From the NCBI GenBank assembly GCA_034509425.1, contig JAVTVJ010011652.1, forward strand, positions 8,798,001 to 8,862,000: DNA of 64,000 nucleotides, in the 5' to 3' direction. A model generated the notes under the pieces. It was not told where the DNA came from, searched no databases, and worked only from the letters and a program-made list of their open reading frames with translations. The position numbers were made by a program, and so were the translations under genes. The DNA comes from Eopsaltria australis (lineage: Eukaryota > Chordata > Aves > Passeriformes > Petroicidae). Positions 41,001-53,000 of this stretch are shown here, piece after piece; position 1 is the first letter of the stretch; the number at the start of each line of letters is the position of its first letter.

Positions 41001-44000
41001 CCTTGCTTTTCCTTCCTGGTCTGCACAAACTCTGAGTGTCGCAGGGCACTGGGAGCAGTCCGTCTGTAGAAGCTGTTTCGTTGCAGCACAGAGCCCACCC
41101 TGTTTTCTTCCTCGGCCTCCTGCTCCCAGACCTGGCTCCAGTCCGGCCGGCCCGTGCGTACCCTCGAGCGCTCTGCTCCACTGCTGCTCTTGGCTGCCAT
41201 CCCAGGCCCTGGGGCTTCTCCTTCCAGATCCCCACAGCCGTCGTGTGTGTAGCAGGTACCTGACCCCACATTCACGCCACCATCTCCCGAGGACCTGACT
41301 GCAAATGCAGGAACTTCACAACCTCTGTCTGGACTGCTGTGGTCCATGACATGGTCTTTGGGCCTCCTGTGCCGTTCAATATCTTCTACGTCTACTTGGT
41401 CCCTGATACCTACATGTGGCCTTTCCTGCTCTCTATATGCCCTAGGGCCTCCATCACCTCTATACCACTTTTCCCCTTCCCTACATACTTGATTGCCTCC
41501 ATCCTCTCTGTACTGCCTTCTCCTCTCCCTATACTCCCCAGAGTCCCTCTCTTGCCTGTGCTGCAGTTTGTTTTTCCTATAATGTCTTCCATCCTCACTG
41601 TAGTCCCTAGGATCTCTGTAGTCCTGATACCACCTTCTCTCCTCCCTACAGTCTCCAAGGCCCCTATCCTCTCCATATTGCCTTCCCCTCTCCCTATACT
41701 GCCCAGGTACTCTGTCCTCTCTGTTCCGCCCTTCTCTTATCTCAGAACTGCAGTTTCTGTACTGAACACCCTCCCACTCATACACCCTGCAGTTTCTGTC
41801 CTCTGTGTCCTGTCTTTTGCCTTCCCAAACGTTGCCTGCTCTCCTGCAGTCCATGTACTGCCTCTCTCCCTCCCAAAAACCTCTACAGTCTCCATTCCTG
41901 CTCTGTTGGTCCACGGAGATGTCCTCCTGTCTCCTGGAACTCTCCCAGCCACTGTCTGCTCCTCGGCTGCCCGGGTACTGCCTCCGTGTCGCCCTGGGTC
42001 TGTCGTTGCAGCCAGCCACGTCCTCTCTCCGTACAGCACAACAGTCCTCATATTCCCAGCTGAGGAGCCGCTGTTCCCGTCTGGGATCCTCCATGCAGTG
42101 TTTCCTCTAAGGATAGGTACACATAGTCCTGCAGGGTGTGGCACAGGGGCCAACTCCCCTCACTCTCTGAGCCCAACCCCAGGCTGACGCCGCTTCTCCA
42201 CTCCGCTCCAGCACTCCCGTCCCAAGTGAAACGCAGGTGCTGCTTCCTGAAACCAGCCAGCAAAGGCAAGGGCCCAATCACTGGCAGCCCTGGCCTCCTC
42301 CACCTGCTGCCCAAAGTAATCAGTAACCAGCCCAGAGCAAGGAGGGGAGCCAGGCTGGGCAGGCTTTCACCGCCCAAACCGGCTCCACGGCTTTGCCAAA
42401 ACCTCTCCGCAGGCAGCTCTGAGGCAGGGAAGAGGAAGGCACTGGAGCATGCAGAGGCCCTGCCCTGAGACCAATGTCCTCAGGGAAGGGAAACAGAGCA
42501 TGTGTGAGACCGCAGGAAGCCACAAACCAGAGGTGGGATACCAGATCTTCTACCAGATACTCTTCTTCCCACCCCTGATGTCATGGAGGCAACAATGTGG
42601 CCTAGAAGAGGCCGGGCTCTGCTCCACATCTTGCTGGGGCAAACTGAGGCCTTCAGGCTGCCCCTGACTCAACCCTGCTGCTGAACTCATCCTCTTCCCA
42701 GCCCTCACCCACAGTCACACAAAGATCAGGAGAGGAGCAGTTCCCTGTGAGACACACCAGTGCCTACACAGTGCCGTGCAGACACAGCTGCATGGTTCCC
42801 TGCTCCAGGGGGAACAGCCGGTCCCCCCGCTGACAGGAACAGGCTTGAAGGGATTACTTGGGTTATGGAGTCTGGTGCCAACACACAAAATAAGTTTCCA
42901 GAAGGCTACAGAAATACACACTCCAGTAATGCCTCTCACTGCAGGGCACAACATATTCCCCATTTTCCATGCCAAACACAGAGCTCCTACAAGAAATCAA
43001 GAGAGAACCACAAAATGCCCTTGACAGAGAGCGTGAGAGTCTGTGGATGTCACCCATGTCTCAGGTTCTTGCAACACTTGTTTGGAATGCAGGGCCCATG
43101 CTCTCAGCTGGTAGAAGACAAAAATAAAACCAATGGACTCTCCTACTCCAACTGCAGGAGGGCAAACGCAAATCCTGCCCCAGCCTGGTGAAACCCCAGT
43201 GTGCTCACAAGACATACCAAGAAAGCAACCTGGTGGTTTTAACCATTTATTATAGAAAACCACAAATTTTCTACTCTTCCTTTGGCTCCCCAAAAGATAC
43301 ACTGGGGGGCTGGATTCCCTCTATAAGACTATGTCTGCCCTGCTGCTGGTCAAAGCTTAGTGAGAGCTTTTCTGCCTCCAGCGTGTCTCCGTGTTCCCCT
43401 AACAGTGGTAAGGCAGAGGTCATGCCTCAGGCATAGCACAAACACATTTTGCTGAGCTGATGCAACACCAAGTTACTGTTCTGCCTGCTGCACCAGAGCT
43501 GGGCTAGCAAGACATGCTCTCTGGCCACACTCAGATGTATCAGAAGGGACATGACAGAGCTTGGGTAGGACACATCTTTATCACAGGCTAGAGAGGTCTC
43601 TTGAACTGCAGAAAAATCCCCTAGGACTACTGAAAAGATACTAACTTGAGGATGCTCTCAGAATAGTGCATTAGTTCTTGACTAAAACTTCCAGTTCCAG
43701 AAACCAACAGGTTCCACAGGATCAGTCGTCTGCCAAGAAGCACTGGGACAGTAGGAGACATTCTCCAGCAAGATCCATCCCATTAGAAGATTTCCCTTGA
43801 GATTCAGCCTAGATTTTCCTCTTCCTACCTTCAAGTTATTTCATCTAGCTTCAAGTCCTCTAGGCCTCCTTCCAAGCATCCCTTTCGCACACCACTGACG
43901 TGGAGGCTGTTTGTCACCCTATTTTCCTGGTGCTGCCATATCAGCCTTCAGTCCCACATGCTCTGCCTCAGATGTGATTGTGCAGCCAAATGCCTGGGCT

Positions 44001-47000
44001 CCCCAGCACTGATTAAGCAGTGGGAGGATGGAGGCAGTGAAGTCAGAGTGAGTAACTCCCAGGCAGGAGCTGGCATTTCACTCCAGCTCCCGCATGCAGT
44101 GCCCACATTTCCTGCATGTTGTGGGCTTCAGTAACAGAACTGCAGTGTCAGAGCTCCTGGGAGAAGCCTGGGAAGGGACTGTGGGAGAAGATGTACGTGT
44201 TTCCATCTTTCCATTTGTCCACTGTAATATCAAATGTAATGTAATTAACAGCACTGATCTTTACATGGCATCTTCAGGTTTCAGAGACCAAATGTGCTGA
44301 TATAATCATGGGAAATTCCTCTTTCCTGAGCAATTTTTTTTCTGGGGTGCAAGAACAAAAGTCACACTTTTAGCTATAGATATGCCACAATTGTAAGCTC
44401 TTTGTTGCTGTTACCAACAGAACAGGACTGTTTTCTTGTCCTGGACTCCACAGATGGCAGGAGCACAGGGCCAGGCTTTACTTTTTGCCCACTAATCCAT
44501 CCCACTCCCAGGTCAGGTTCAGTCCCCTTCTGTGCACTCCTTCTCATATGAATAACAAGTCCCTACAGGTCAGTATCAGCACCAGAGCAGAAACCACAGG
44601 AAACACAGTGCCCTGACAGGTTGAGGGCAGTCACAGCACAGGCATCAACTCAAATCTCAACTCACCACCAGCAAAGCCACCCTGAAGTTGCTGCTCACCC
44701 ATACAGAAAAAGGGGGATGAGACAGGGAGGTTGGAACTGCAGCAGCTGTGGTTTTGCTTTCCATCGTGGGCATACCGGCTGTGGATGAGATTAAGGTTCT
44801 GGATGTATGGTGGGGCTGGAAGAGGAGATGGGAGAGTTGGAAGGAAAAGTGGGTGGGGAAGACCAGGACAAAGAGATATCCAGGGAAAGACTGTGATTCT
44901 CCAAGGCAAAATCATGATTTGTACTGCAACAGTGCTTACAAAATGACCAAAATCAGGGATTAAAGTAGGGTATAAAAGACTGCCTTCAACAGTGTCTGTA
45001 AAACAGCAGAGGCACCTGTGCTCCTGAAGCATCCCCCATTCCATGCTGTTGTAGACTCACCTCTCAACTCCTGCAGCTCCATGCTGAGGCTCTCAATGTT
45101 GGAGTCACAGAAATCAAGGTTTTCCATGGTCTCTGCTCTCACCAGCTCATCCTGCTGCTCCTCCAGCATCAGGCTTAGCTCGGCACGAGTCTTGCTGTAT
45201 GCCTCCAGATCTCGCTCCACCTCTCCAATTCTAGTCAGCAGGATGGAGCTGGAGGAGGCTGATCCTGCCTGTGTCAAGTCCTCACGTCCCTCCTCCACCC
45301 GCTGCTCTGGGGTGCTGGGCTGAAGTTGTGCAGGGGCTGCATTTTTCCGCTGGCTGCTGGATGGAGGCCGAGGCGCAGGCCGGGAGGGTTTGACTGAGAA
45401 GGACAGAGACCTGCCCTTGGGCACAGGGGCTGTCGCGAGGCTGCTGGGCCGAGGAGGGGGTGGCCTCAGAGCCCTTCTCCTCTCTGCCTGCCTGGAGTGG
45501 GACACAGATTCAGGAGACCCACGGACAATGTCCTTCTCAGAGCTGTAGTCCAAGATAGAGAAGTGACGGGAGACCTTGTCCTGCTCTGCACCAGTACTTG
45601 ACAGACTCTTCTCAAACTGGGCCAGCTGCTCTGTCAGTTTGGAGTCCAGGTCCATGCAGCTGTCCCCCTGTGCTGCAAGAGGGCAGCACTCCCCCCAGCT
45701 CCCAGCCCGTGTGTCCCAACCCACCTGGGCAGTTCCTAAGCTGGAACAGGGCTTGGACTTCTCCAGTTTACTGTCCATCCAATTGTCTAGGTCCTGTGTC
45801 CTGCTCTGACTCTCCTGGGGCTGGGATGCTGCCCAGCTGTTAGAAGATGAAATCATTTGGCTCCTGCAAGGATTTTGGGGGAAGTAGGGAGCCTGCAAGG
45901 GCACAGTGGGGCTGTCTCCATCATGCTTAGGAAGGGGGTGAGTTTCTGAGTTTCCTGGGGAGGCTGAAACGGTCCCCCCAGGCTCCAGCTCAACTGCTTG
46001 GCCAGGCCTGTTGCCCTGTGGGGGAGGCAGGTGAGCAGAGGGGAGAACGCCATTGACTGTCTTTGTGTGGTTAGAGGGGACTGAGCCCACCACATCTTTG
46101 GGATGTGACTCTTGGTGTTCTGTGCTGGGAAAGGCCTGGTGCTGGCTCAAGTCAGTGCTAAGAGGACCTTCTGACCTCCCTGCCTTGTGAGACAAAATGG
46201 TGGCAGGCTCAGGGTATGCAGCCAAGCCATCCTCCTTTTCCCTGCTATCTTTCCCTGGCAAAGGAGGAGTTTCAGAGCAAGTGCTTCCTGGGTCTTGATG
46301 GAAGGTCAATCCACAGCTGCCTCCACCTTGCAGATCCCCAGTACTCACTTTTTCCCCACAAGCCTCAGAGGCTTCCAGCTTCACAAATCTGTGTGGAAAG
46401 ATGCCACGTTTTCCTCTCAGCTCCCCCTCCAGCCAGCCATCCTCCAGAATGCCTACAATCCGAATCCTGTCACCCACATCAAAATCCAGCTCCTGGGACT
46501 CCAGGGCTTGAAACTGATAGAGGGCAACACCATAAGTACTCCCTGGCTCCTTGTCATCTTTGGGGGGCATCTCTACTGTCCCATTGGTGTCACAAGTCCC
46601 TGTGGGCTCTGGATCCACTGTAGTTCCTGGTGCTCGCAGAGGAGTAAGCAGTTCCACAAAACCCTCTGGGAAGATGCCCCTGCAGCCTCTGAGCTCACCC
46701 TCAAACCAGCCAGGCTCTGGGACACCAACAATGTTGATCACATCCCCTTCCCTGAAGTCCAGTTCCTCCTCCAGCTGAGCAGACAGGTCCATCAGGGCCC
46801 GGGCTTGGCCCAGGGAGTAGGCAGGCACCTCCAGGAGAGTGCTCTGGGACAGCTGACGTCTCTGAACCGAAAGGCACAGCTCCCTCACACATGATGAGGG
46901 GAAAAAGCCCTTGGAACCCCAGCTGCTTCGGCCCTGGAGCCAGCTGGAGGCCAGGGACCCCCCCAGGATCACCAAGTCTCCTGCAGAGAATGAGATACAC

Positions 47001-49984
47001 CAGTTCAAAACTGCTCTCATTATTGCTTCCCACCTCTTATTCCTGCCTCCCCGTGTTCCCTCCTGGCTGTGGGTAAGGACTGGCACTCTGTCAGAGCACA
47101 GTGCATGCTGGGGATGCACAGAAGCACAGGATAGGGTTAAGGCATGAAGTATCAGCAGCCTCTTGTACATCTAAGATACACAGTTTGGCTGCAAAGCCAT
47201 GCAGGTGCATCAAAGCTTTCATTCCCCCCCAAATGCAAGTCTAAGATTTGGAGACCACAGGTCAGTTAAAAGGTAGCTGTAAATTTACTATGATCAGGTG
47301 ACACCAATTTTTGGAGTTTCATGAGCAATGACAGATCATGAGGAACTGGTATCAAAGTGGCAGAAGCCCAGAGGATCATGGTGGGTTTGACATGACCCAA
47401 GTCATGAGGCATTAGGAGATTCACCTCTTTCTTCTGTCCCTCTAGGCAGGATGCTGTGACTAGGTTCATCCATCCGGAAGGACAGGTGAGGCTTTTGAGG
47501 TGCAAAGCAAAGGAAGAGAATGGAGATTACCTCTCTGCAATGACAAGCTCCCTGGCTCTTGAGATGTGAAGTCACTGGTACAAACAAGAAGTTTTTCTCC
47601 CTGCTTCAAAGGGGGAATATCCACAGGTTCAACAAAGCTGCTAGGAAACTGCCCTAAAAGAAGAACGAGTTGTCAGCAATAAGTCTTTTCTGTGACCCAC
47701 CACTATCTCCACCCTCCTTCCAGATTTTGGGATCTATTAATCTCTTGTTAAAGGAAAATACCCAGTTACCCTGGGTGCCTCAATAGCCTGGTGGAAGAAG
47801 AACGAGTTTGGGAGTCAGGAATTCCTGGGGTTTTAAGTACTTAAGAGCTCACAGAGAACAAAAAGCTTTGAGTCCTTGGCTCCCTCCAGGCAACTACAGG
47901 CTGTGTGTGTTACTGGGACTGTGCCACCAGCATGGAGCTTCCAGGAACAGACATACTAGGTTTTCTCTGCCCTTGCTGCTCCCTTCTCATGGTGAGGACC
48001 AAGAGATCCAGTAGTGCTGGATCATGAGAGCAGTGTCTTCTGACTGGGCATATCCACCTGGTGCTCCTTCCTCCACAGGGCTTGGCCCCTGTGCAGTCTC
48101 AGCACAGAATTCAGGCCACCACACTGGGGATGGCCACACCTGGAAGTCACAGGCTCTGTCACAGCTACAGCACTGCTGGAACTCCAGGGACCTTCCCCAC
48201 TTTGTCACTCTGTGTACCTGTTTCACCATGGCACATTTGCTGGCCACCATATGATGCCAGTCAGAACTAATTTCAGTCCTGAGAGCATAGGACATTGCAG
48301 AGCCCCCTGCAAAGGCCAGTAAAAATGTCTTTCTTATATAATTTGAGGCAAGGGGATATGATGAAGTATGGGCTAGTACCACATCCAGCATTGCCTCTGG
48401 ATGACCAAATATTTTCTAATGAAACCTGGAAACACCATATCCTAGACACCCAGAGCTTTGCACTGTGTTTAGACAATTTGGCACTTGCCATACTCTGCTG
48501 CTTCCTTCACAGTTTTAACCAGCTCTCTTTTTCTTTATCTTAGCTTCCTGCTCTGTACATGGAAACAACATAATGCTGTACATGGAGTTACAGTAATTAT
48601 TCCACAGAGTAATGAATACCAGGCTGCAACACCTCCACAGCTTATACTCTAAAGTGCTTTTTCAATTCCCTACAACTTTAACTTAGAAAGCTGGGCAGAA
48701 AACTAAAACAGCTGTTCCAAGGGAAAGCAGGAATGCAATCGGGTTTTGAGTTAAAGGTCATTAAAAACATCAAGTTTGACTTCAGTGAGTTTCTTTATCT
48801 TTGAGCTACAACACACATCTGTTTGTTATTCCTTAATAGCTTCATCTGCTATAGAACAACCTCAACAATTATGGTGGGAGACAAAACTCTGTTGAAAACT
48901 GCACACGTAATTCTTGCCCAGTGACTTCAGCAGCAGCAACAGGATCAGGCACATGCTCATTCAATGCCACTTATCAGCTCCACAGAGCACATGAGAGAAG
49001 TGCTCCTGTCCACCTTTGTTTCAGACACTAGACAGCTTGTGGCTGTCAGGAGAGATCAGACTGCTGCTACAATAGCAGCCCCATCTCCACAGCCAGTGAT
49101 GGAATCAGTCCCACCCTCATGCTGAAGACAGAGGCAGGCTTATGCTTTGAAGTGGCCTGGCTTTCATCTCCCCAAGAGCTCACACATCCTCTTAACATCA
49201 GGATTAAGATGAGAAAGAGCTGCCTAAACAGAGACTATGAGACTCTTAGTGTTTCACTAAGAGCATTCTGCTGCATCAGAGGTTTCTCACACCCCCCTAA
49301 AAGTTTAAGAGACTTGCACACCACTTCAAGCACCTAGATATTGATGGCAATTTGTGCAGGAAGATGCTTTGAAGCAGAAAGGAGGAACTGGGGCTGAGTC
49401 AGAGGGCTTGGGGGGGATAGAGCACCAGTGACCATGTATCTCCCACTGACAAGGTCACTTGGACTGGTTTCCAGAGTGGATAAATTTCCACTCTCAGTGC
49501 ATCTGTTTCCTTTTTCCCCTTCCACTGCCACAGCAGGTCAGCACATAAACTAGCCAGGAAATGGGCAGTCTCTCCACAGACTGGAACAACCAGTATTTTG
49601 AAGCTCCTATCTCCTCGAGAACTGACTCTCCACTAACCTCTCTCAAAAAACAACACACAAGTTGTCTGAATAGTTGACACAAAGCTGGCAGGAGACCAGT
49701 GGCAACTTGCACTCTCAGTCCCAGTCAACGTACCATGAAATCAAATCAGGTCCTTCCCCAGCAAGGGAAGATGTGCTCATGGAGCGGACATCCAGCTGGC
49801 ACTTCTATGGACCCAGGTGCAGGCATTTCCAGTTCTTACCTGTGACACCTTCCTTCTTGCCGAGGAGCCAGAACTCGTCCACCACAGCCAACACCTCGAT
49901 GACATCTCCCACAAAGAGGGGCAACTCTTCAGAGACGCTGGGACAGAAATCAAAGACTGCCCGTACCACGGAGCCAGCCTCCAT
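25818..49984 (-). CDS. DNMBP: DNMBP / Tuba, dynamin-binding protein, Cdc42 GEF (16 coding exons, complete)
   Basis: Scaffold and guanine nucleotide exchange factor for Cdc42 that links dynamin and N-WASP to membranes and cell junctions. Coding exons in transcription order (minus strand): 49984-49840, 47653-47531, 46980-45061, 33055-32868, 32247-32148, 31666-31519, 31001-30984, 30333-30134, 29115-28985, 28789-28685, 28492-28364, 27930-27598, 27307-27125, 27049-26851, 26753-26302, 26003-25818. The sum is 4560 bases, or 1519 residues plus TGA (human 1577), all GT-AG with matching phases. Order: SH3-1 to SH3-4 (about residues 5-60, 66-126, 146-204, 240-298), proline-rich segment with RPPPPRP, coiled coil, DH (begins about 750), BAR, SH3-5, SH3-6. 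Start [13 protein letters not shown] and end IRKTEYT match the known protein. A splice acceptor at about 50013 precedes the start exon, so the 5' UTR is split. Confidence 0.96.
29245..29505 (-). mobile_element. CR1 LINE 3' end, inverted
   Basis: The + strand text TATAGAATGGCTTGGGTTGG, then AAATCATCTAGTTCTAACCC, CAAGTTGCTCAAAGCCTCATCC and GGGCATCCACAACTTCTGCAG, is the reverse complement of the well-known 3' end of avian CR1 elements. The 3' terminus is at about 29245, so the element points left. It is a 5'-truncated copy in the DNMBP intron between coding exons 8 and 9 (introns 29116-30133). It is moderately diverged and carries no coding capacity. Confidence 0.88.
29812..29915 (+). repeat. 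Diverged CR1 fragment
   Basis: GGCTACACTTGGGTACTGTGTC followed by a stretch like AGTTTAGGTGCCTGAAGG resembles the internal CR1 segment that normally reads GGCCACACCTGGAGTACTGTGTCC. It is in + orientation, opposite to the CR1 copy at 29245-29505 in the same intron, so the two come from separate insertions or a rearrangement. Confidence 0.55.
30984..31001 (-). other. DNMBP: DNMBP 18-base microexon (SLYSEW) in the DH domain
   Basis: A tiny exon bounded by an acceptor (CCGGCAG, minus strand) and a strong donor (GTAAGT). It adds SLYSEW between the DH exons at 31666-31519 and 30333-30134. The same position of human DNMBP has SLYNEW, which supports the call. The exon is a multiple of three and both flanks are phase 2, so skipping it would keep the frame and delete six residues. 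Confidence 0.88.
33240..33870. promoter_or_regulatory. DNMBP: Intragenic CpG island upstream of the DNMBP DH exon
   Basis: Very GC-rich sequence with dense CpG, unlike the intron on either side, about 0.2-0.8 kb upstream (minus strand) of the DH exon at 33055. That exon begins AG ATG ACT CTC, so a transcript starting in the island could initiate translation at MTLLSS and yield a form with DH, BAR and two SH3 domains. A human DNMBP isoform starting at the equivalent methionine is known to me. Long open frames on both strands inside the island are a composition effect. No strong minus-strand donor stood out; a weak one follows 33281. Confidence 0.5.
38108..38137 (+). repeat. A-rich simple repeat
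   Basis: Two runs of A separated by GC within about 30 bases. There is no clear element upstream that would make this a retroposon tail. Confidence 0.7.
38995..39143 (+). mobile_element. CR1 LINE 3' end
   Basis: GTATTCAAGGCAGGCTGGATGGGGCCCTGGGCAACTTGATCTAGTG, continuing through CATCCCTGCCCATTTG and CTTCCAACCCAAACCACTCTCTGATTCTAG, is the classic CR1 3' end with a remnant of the terminal ATTCTATG-type octamers. It is in + orientation, 5'-truncated and moderately diverged. Confidence 0.88.
41002..42094 (-). CDS. DNMBP: Candidate alternative first coding exon of DNMBP with 16-residue repeats
   Basis: Open frame of 364 codons plus one base, from ATG at 42094 to a GT donor right after 41002. An in-frame TAG lies 12 bases upstream of the ATG, so this ATG begins the frame. 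The single base carried past codon 364 is G. Joined to the DH exon at 33055 (AG ATG ACT) it restores GAG-ATG, the same phase used by the canonical large exon. The isoform would have about 1154 residues: repeat domain, DH, BAR, SH3-5, SH3-6. Residues about 73-235 are degenerate 16-residue units such as [16 protein letters not shown] and [16 protein letters not shown]. The last 50 residues, with [15 protein letters not shown] and [15 protein letters not shown], are less repetitive and look conserved. It cannot be a cassette after the large exon: the nearby acceptor CCTTAG would then put it in another frame that stops at 42048. Confidence 0.55.
41390..41880 (-). repeat. Degenerate 48-base tandem repeat (16-residue coding units)
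   Basis: About ten imperfect units of 48 bases, strongly pyrimidine-biased on the + strand, encode on the minus strand [Y/C]-R-E-x-x-R-x-Y-x-x-x-x-x-x-x units. The spacing of [21 protein letters not shown] and REQERPH is 16 residues, with a few units shortened or lengthened. The reading frame stays open through all units although the DNA copies have diverged. Confidence 0.65.
45061..46980 (-). other. DNMBP: DNMBP large exon: SH3-2 (end), SH3-3, SH3-4, proline-rich region
   Basis: A single 1920-base exon codes about 640 residues. It starts inside SH3-2 at GDLVILG, holds SH3-3 ([19 protein letters not shown] to [11 protein letters not shown]) and SH3-4 ([18 protein letters not shown] to [11 protein letters not shown]), then a poorly conserved Ser/Pro-rich stretch, the patch LRPPPPRP with nearby PSRPAPRPP, and a helical end [13 protein letters not shown]. 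In mammals the N-terminal SH3 domains bind dynamin. The weakly conserved middle accounts for most of the size difference from the human protein. Confidence 0.92.
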
Positions 49985-50011
49985 TGTGCAGGGTCTGAAG
50001 GTGGGTCAGTG

Positions 50012-53000
50012 CCTAAGGCTGAGACAGTGAGAAGTTTGTCAGCACCCAGAAACACCCAAAATTATCACACATAGGCTCAGGAAGTAAAACCCTTCCTGAG
50101 CACAGAGGCAGATGTGGGGAGGTCCTGTCCTGAGTTCCCTACCACCCCTCACCATGTGCCACAGGAACCAAGGGGCTTCAGCAATGCAGCCCTCATGCTC
50201 TAACCTGCCTTGTCCTGCCCCTCTGGCTGTCTCTGTAGATCAAGTGTTTGTGCTGCAAGAGGGGGGAGAAGCAGCAAGAAATTTGGAAGTGAATTCCCGT
50301 CAGGAAGGAAGCACAGCATTTCCCTGACATATGAGGCAGGGCTTAGCCTGACAGGGCCCGGTGGGCAGCCAGCACCACTCACTTGCACGTCCCACCACAC
50401 ATTCTCTGGCAGGATGGGCACAGGCATCCCCCTCCCCATGCCACCACTCAGGGCCACAGGAACCGCATGCTGCACCAGCATCACAATTCTGGCCCAGCAA
50501 GAGAAGAGCACAAAGTCCACTCAGGCAAGCTCATGCCACTGTCCTCATTCTCAGACCTGACTGCAAATATCCTTTCTGCCTTCTAGGTACCTGGCTCAGT
50601 CATCCCCTGGGAGGCCTCACCACGGTTCTTGGCAGAAGTCAGACTGAGATAAGGGTGTAGACCCTGTTCAAGGCTCTGGGAGCCAAGGCTGAAATTTCTC
50701 CTGGCAGGAGACTTGAAGGCAGGCAAAGACCTCCTCATCAAGGGCTATGTCCTGGACTTCTCCTTCCTCTGGAAGTGGCTGTTGAGGATACTCTTCTGTA
50801 TAATTTCTGCTTTTCAGCCTCATCATCAAGGAAAAACTTTGCACCAAGACAGCAGTGGTCCTGCAGCTTAAGCTGCTCTTCTGCCTCCTCTGAAACTCTT
50901 CAGGGTGGGATCAGAAAGGTGCATCCAGCCAAAGCAACCAGAAACTTAAAGATTATTCCTCACCTTCACCTCAGACCAGTGAGAGTTTGCTTTCACTTCC
51001 TGACCCACTGCAATTATAGGCACAGGGCAGCACTGCCACCACCTCTCCGCGGTGCTCTCAGAGCCCTGCCCTCTGCGGCGCTGGGACATCAGCGTCCTCC
51101 CCACCAGCCCCCTCGGCACGGGCTGCTTTCCTCCCACATCACAAGCAAAGTCCCTGCTCTGTCCGTTTGGATACAACTTCTCTGGTATAGGACCCATCCT
51201 CCGCCCTTCCCAAAGCGGGTCCAAGTGCACAGCGAGCAGTCCCGCTCCAAGCGCCGCCCAGCCCGTGACACCCGTCCCGTCTCAGCACGGCTTGGCAAAC
51301 CCCTGCCCAGCTAAGGGCAGAAAGAGCACAGCGCCAACACAGCAAAACACAAACACACGGGTCCCCAAGGGCACCCTTTCTCCACACAGCCACACACAGC
51401 CCACCTGAGCCCCGGAGAGTCGGGAAGAGGGGAAGCTAATAAAGGGAAGAGAAATATGTCCCTGCTAACGAAGTGCAGCCCACTTCAGTGAGAGTGCCAG
51501 TGGGGGATCCAGCCGGGGAAAGGCTTTCTGCTGACGGGACCACTCTGTTTATCCAGTCCGACTCACCTCCTGGGAACAAAGCGGGTTTGTACTCAGTAGG
51601 AACAGCTTCCTCATCACGTCTCTCCCCGCCCCCAGCCATTCCCCTGCTGCAGCCAGCACGCTGTGCCCCTGGCCCCCCTCACCTCTGCCATCCTGTCTGT
51701 CTGTCGCTCCTATTGCTCTCCACTGCCTTTCCCATAGCACGTGGGCTCCTTGGGACACAGGCTGTCCCTTTGTCACCAGCTTTGTGCTGGCTGTACAAAC
51801 AAAGAGCCCAATATCCAGCAGCAGACAGCACTCTGCCACCAAAAAGAGATGAATGGACTGGAGTGAATCAGGCGCACAAAGAGCTGCAGTTCAGGGTAGC
51901 AGAAACCTACTGAGGCAGAAGGAGTAACAGTATTAAAAACATGACCACGTGGAGCAGGGAAAAAGATGGAAGAGCCATGAATTAGCTTGAAAATACTAAC
52001 AACAAATAAGGATCCTTGTGCTGTTTGAGGTGGGGAGGCTGGGGCATGTTGCTGCACGTTCTCATGGGAACAGCAGCAGCAGCAACAGGCACAGCAGCAG
52101 CCCCTTGCAGGCACTGGGCTGCCCTCCACCCCCAGACATGCTGCTCAGGCTCCAGCTGAGCTCAGGCTCCTAGGGAATCCTTGCCATACTCTGAATACTC
52201 ACAGCAGCACTGGACAAAGAGGGGAAAACGTATTGCAGCCATAATTGCTGCTTTGGGGTAGTTTCTCCAGGAGCACATGATGGTACAGTGAGACTTCTTG
52301 TATGTCTTCTGTCAAAGGTGTAATGTAAGAATGTGCTGAGGTATGCAAGGATTACAGTATGTGCGCTACAGACCCAAACCCTGACTTTGCTGCAGTCACT
52401 GGGGCTGAGAATACGGCCCTCCCACTGATCCTGCCCATGAGAACAGGAGCGTCACTTTCTTTAACACACTTTCAGCTCTGGGGACTCATCATTGCAATGT
52501 GCAAGATTTTCCAATGAGACAGAAGATAGAGAGGGACAGGCAGGATTGCAATAGTTCCAGCATGTAAATATTAATTACATTTATAATAAACCACTAATCT
52601 ATTAATGTGCAAAGCATTCCCTGAGAGGCAGCTTGTAAGAAGCATGAACCAACTTCTGAAACTGCCAAAAAAAAGAATCCCAACAGGCTCATGTTCCCTC
52701 AGCAGGACCAAGAAGAGCAAGATCACTCCCTGACTCCATCCAGGTCTAGACAGCATGCCCCTGTATTTGCAAGTAGTGAATCAGTCTTGTGGAGTTTGCT
52801 TGCTCCATGACATGAACTGAACACAAAATGTTATGTTTTCCAGGACCTTGGCCTTGTCTCGCTCCATGCAGTGCTGCTTGCCAACATTTTCTGCAAACCC
52901 CTACCTAGAGAAGGAAGCCTCACAGCATGTTCCAGACTGGAAACTTACTGAGTCCAACTCTTCAGGCTTAATAGTGAACCCGAGCTTCTCCCAGATCCAC

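Larger units (their letters stand above)
33056..45060 (-). other. DNMBP: DNMBP intron 3, 12 kb
   Basis: The long intron between the SH3 exon and the DH exon. It contains the CpG island at 33240-33870, a CR1 fragment at 38995-39143, the candidate alternative exon at 41002-42094, an A-rich run at 38108-38137 and a GC-rich patch at 36900-37230. AT-rich stretches at 35700-36650 and 37600-38900 show no recognisable gene. Elsewhere I see nothing I can name. Confidence 0.7.

Noticed and set aside
41339..42187. + strand frame of 282 codons, Pro/Leu/Ser/Val-rich
   Set aside because: It is the mirror of the minus-strand repeat exon. It has no splice connection on the + strand, and its hydrophobic composition follows from the pyrimidine bias.
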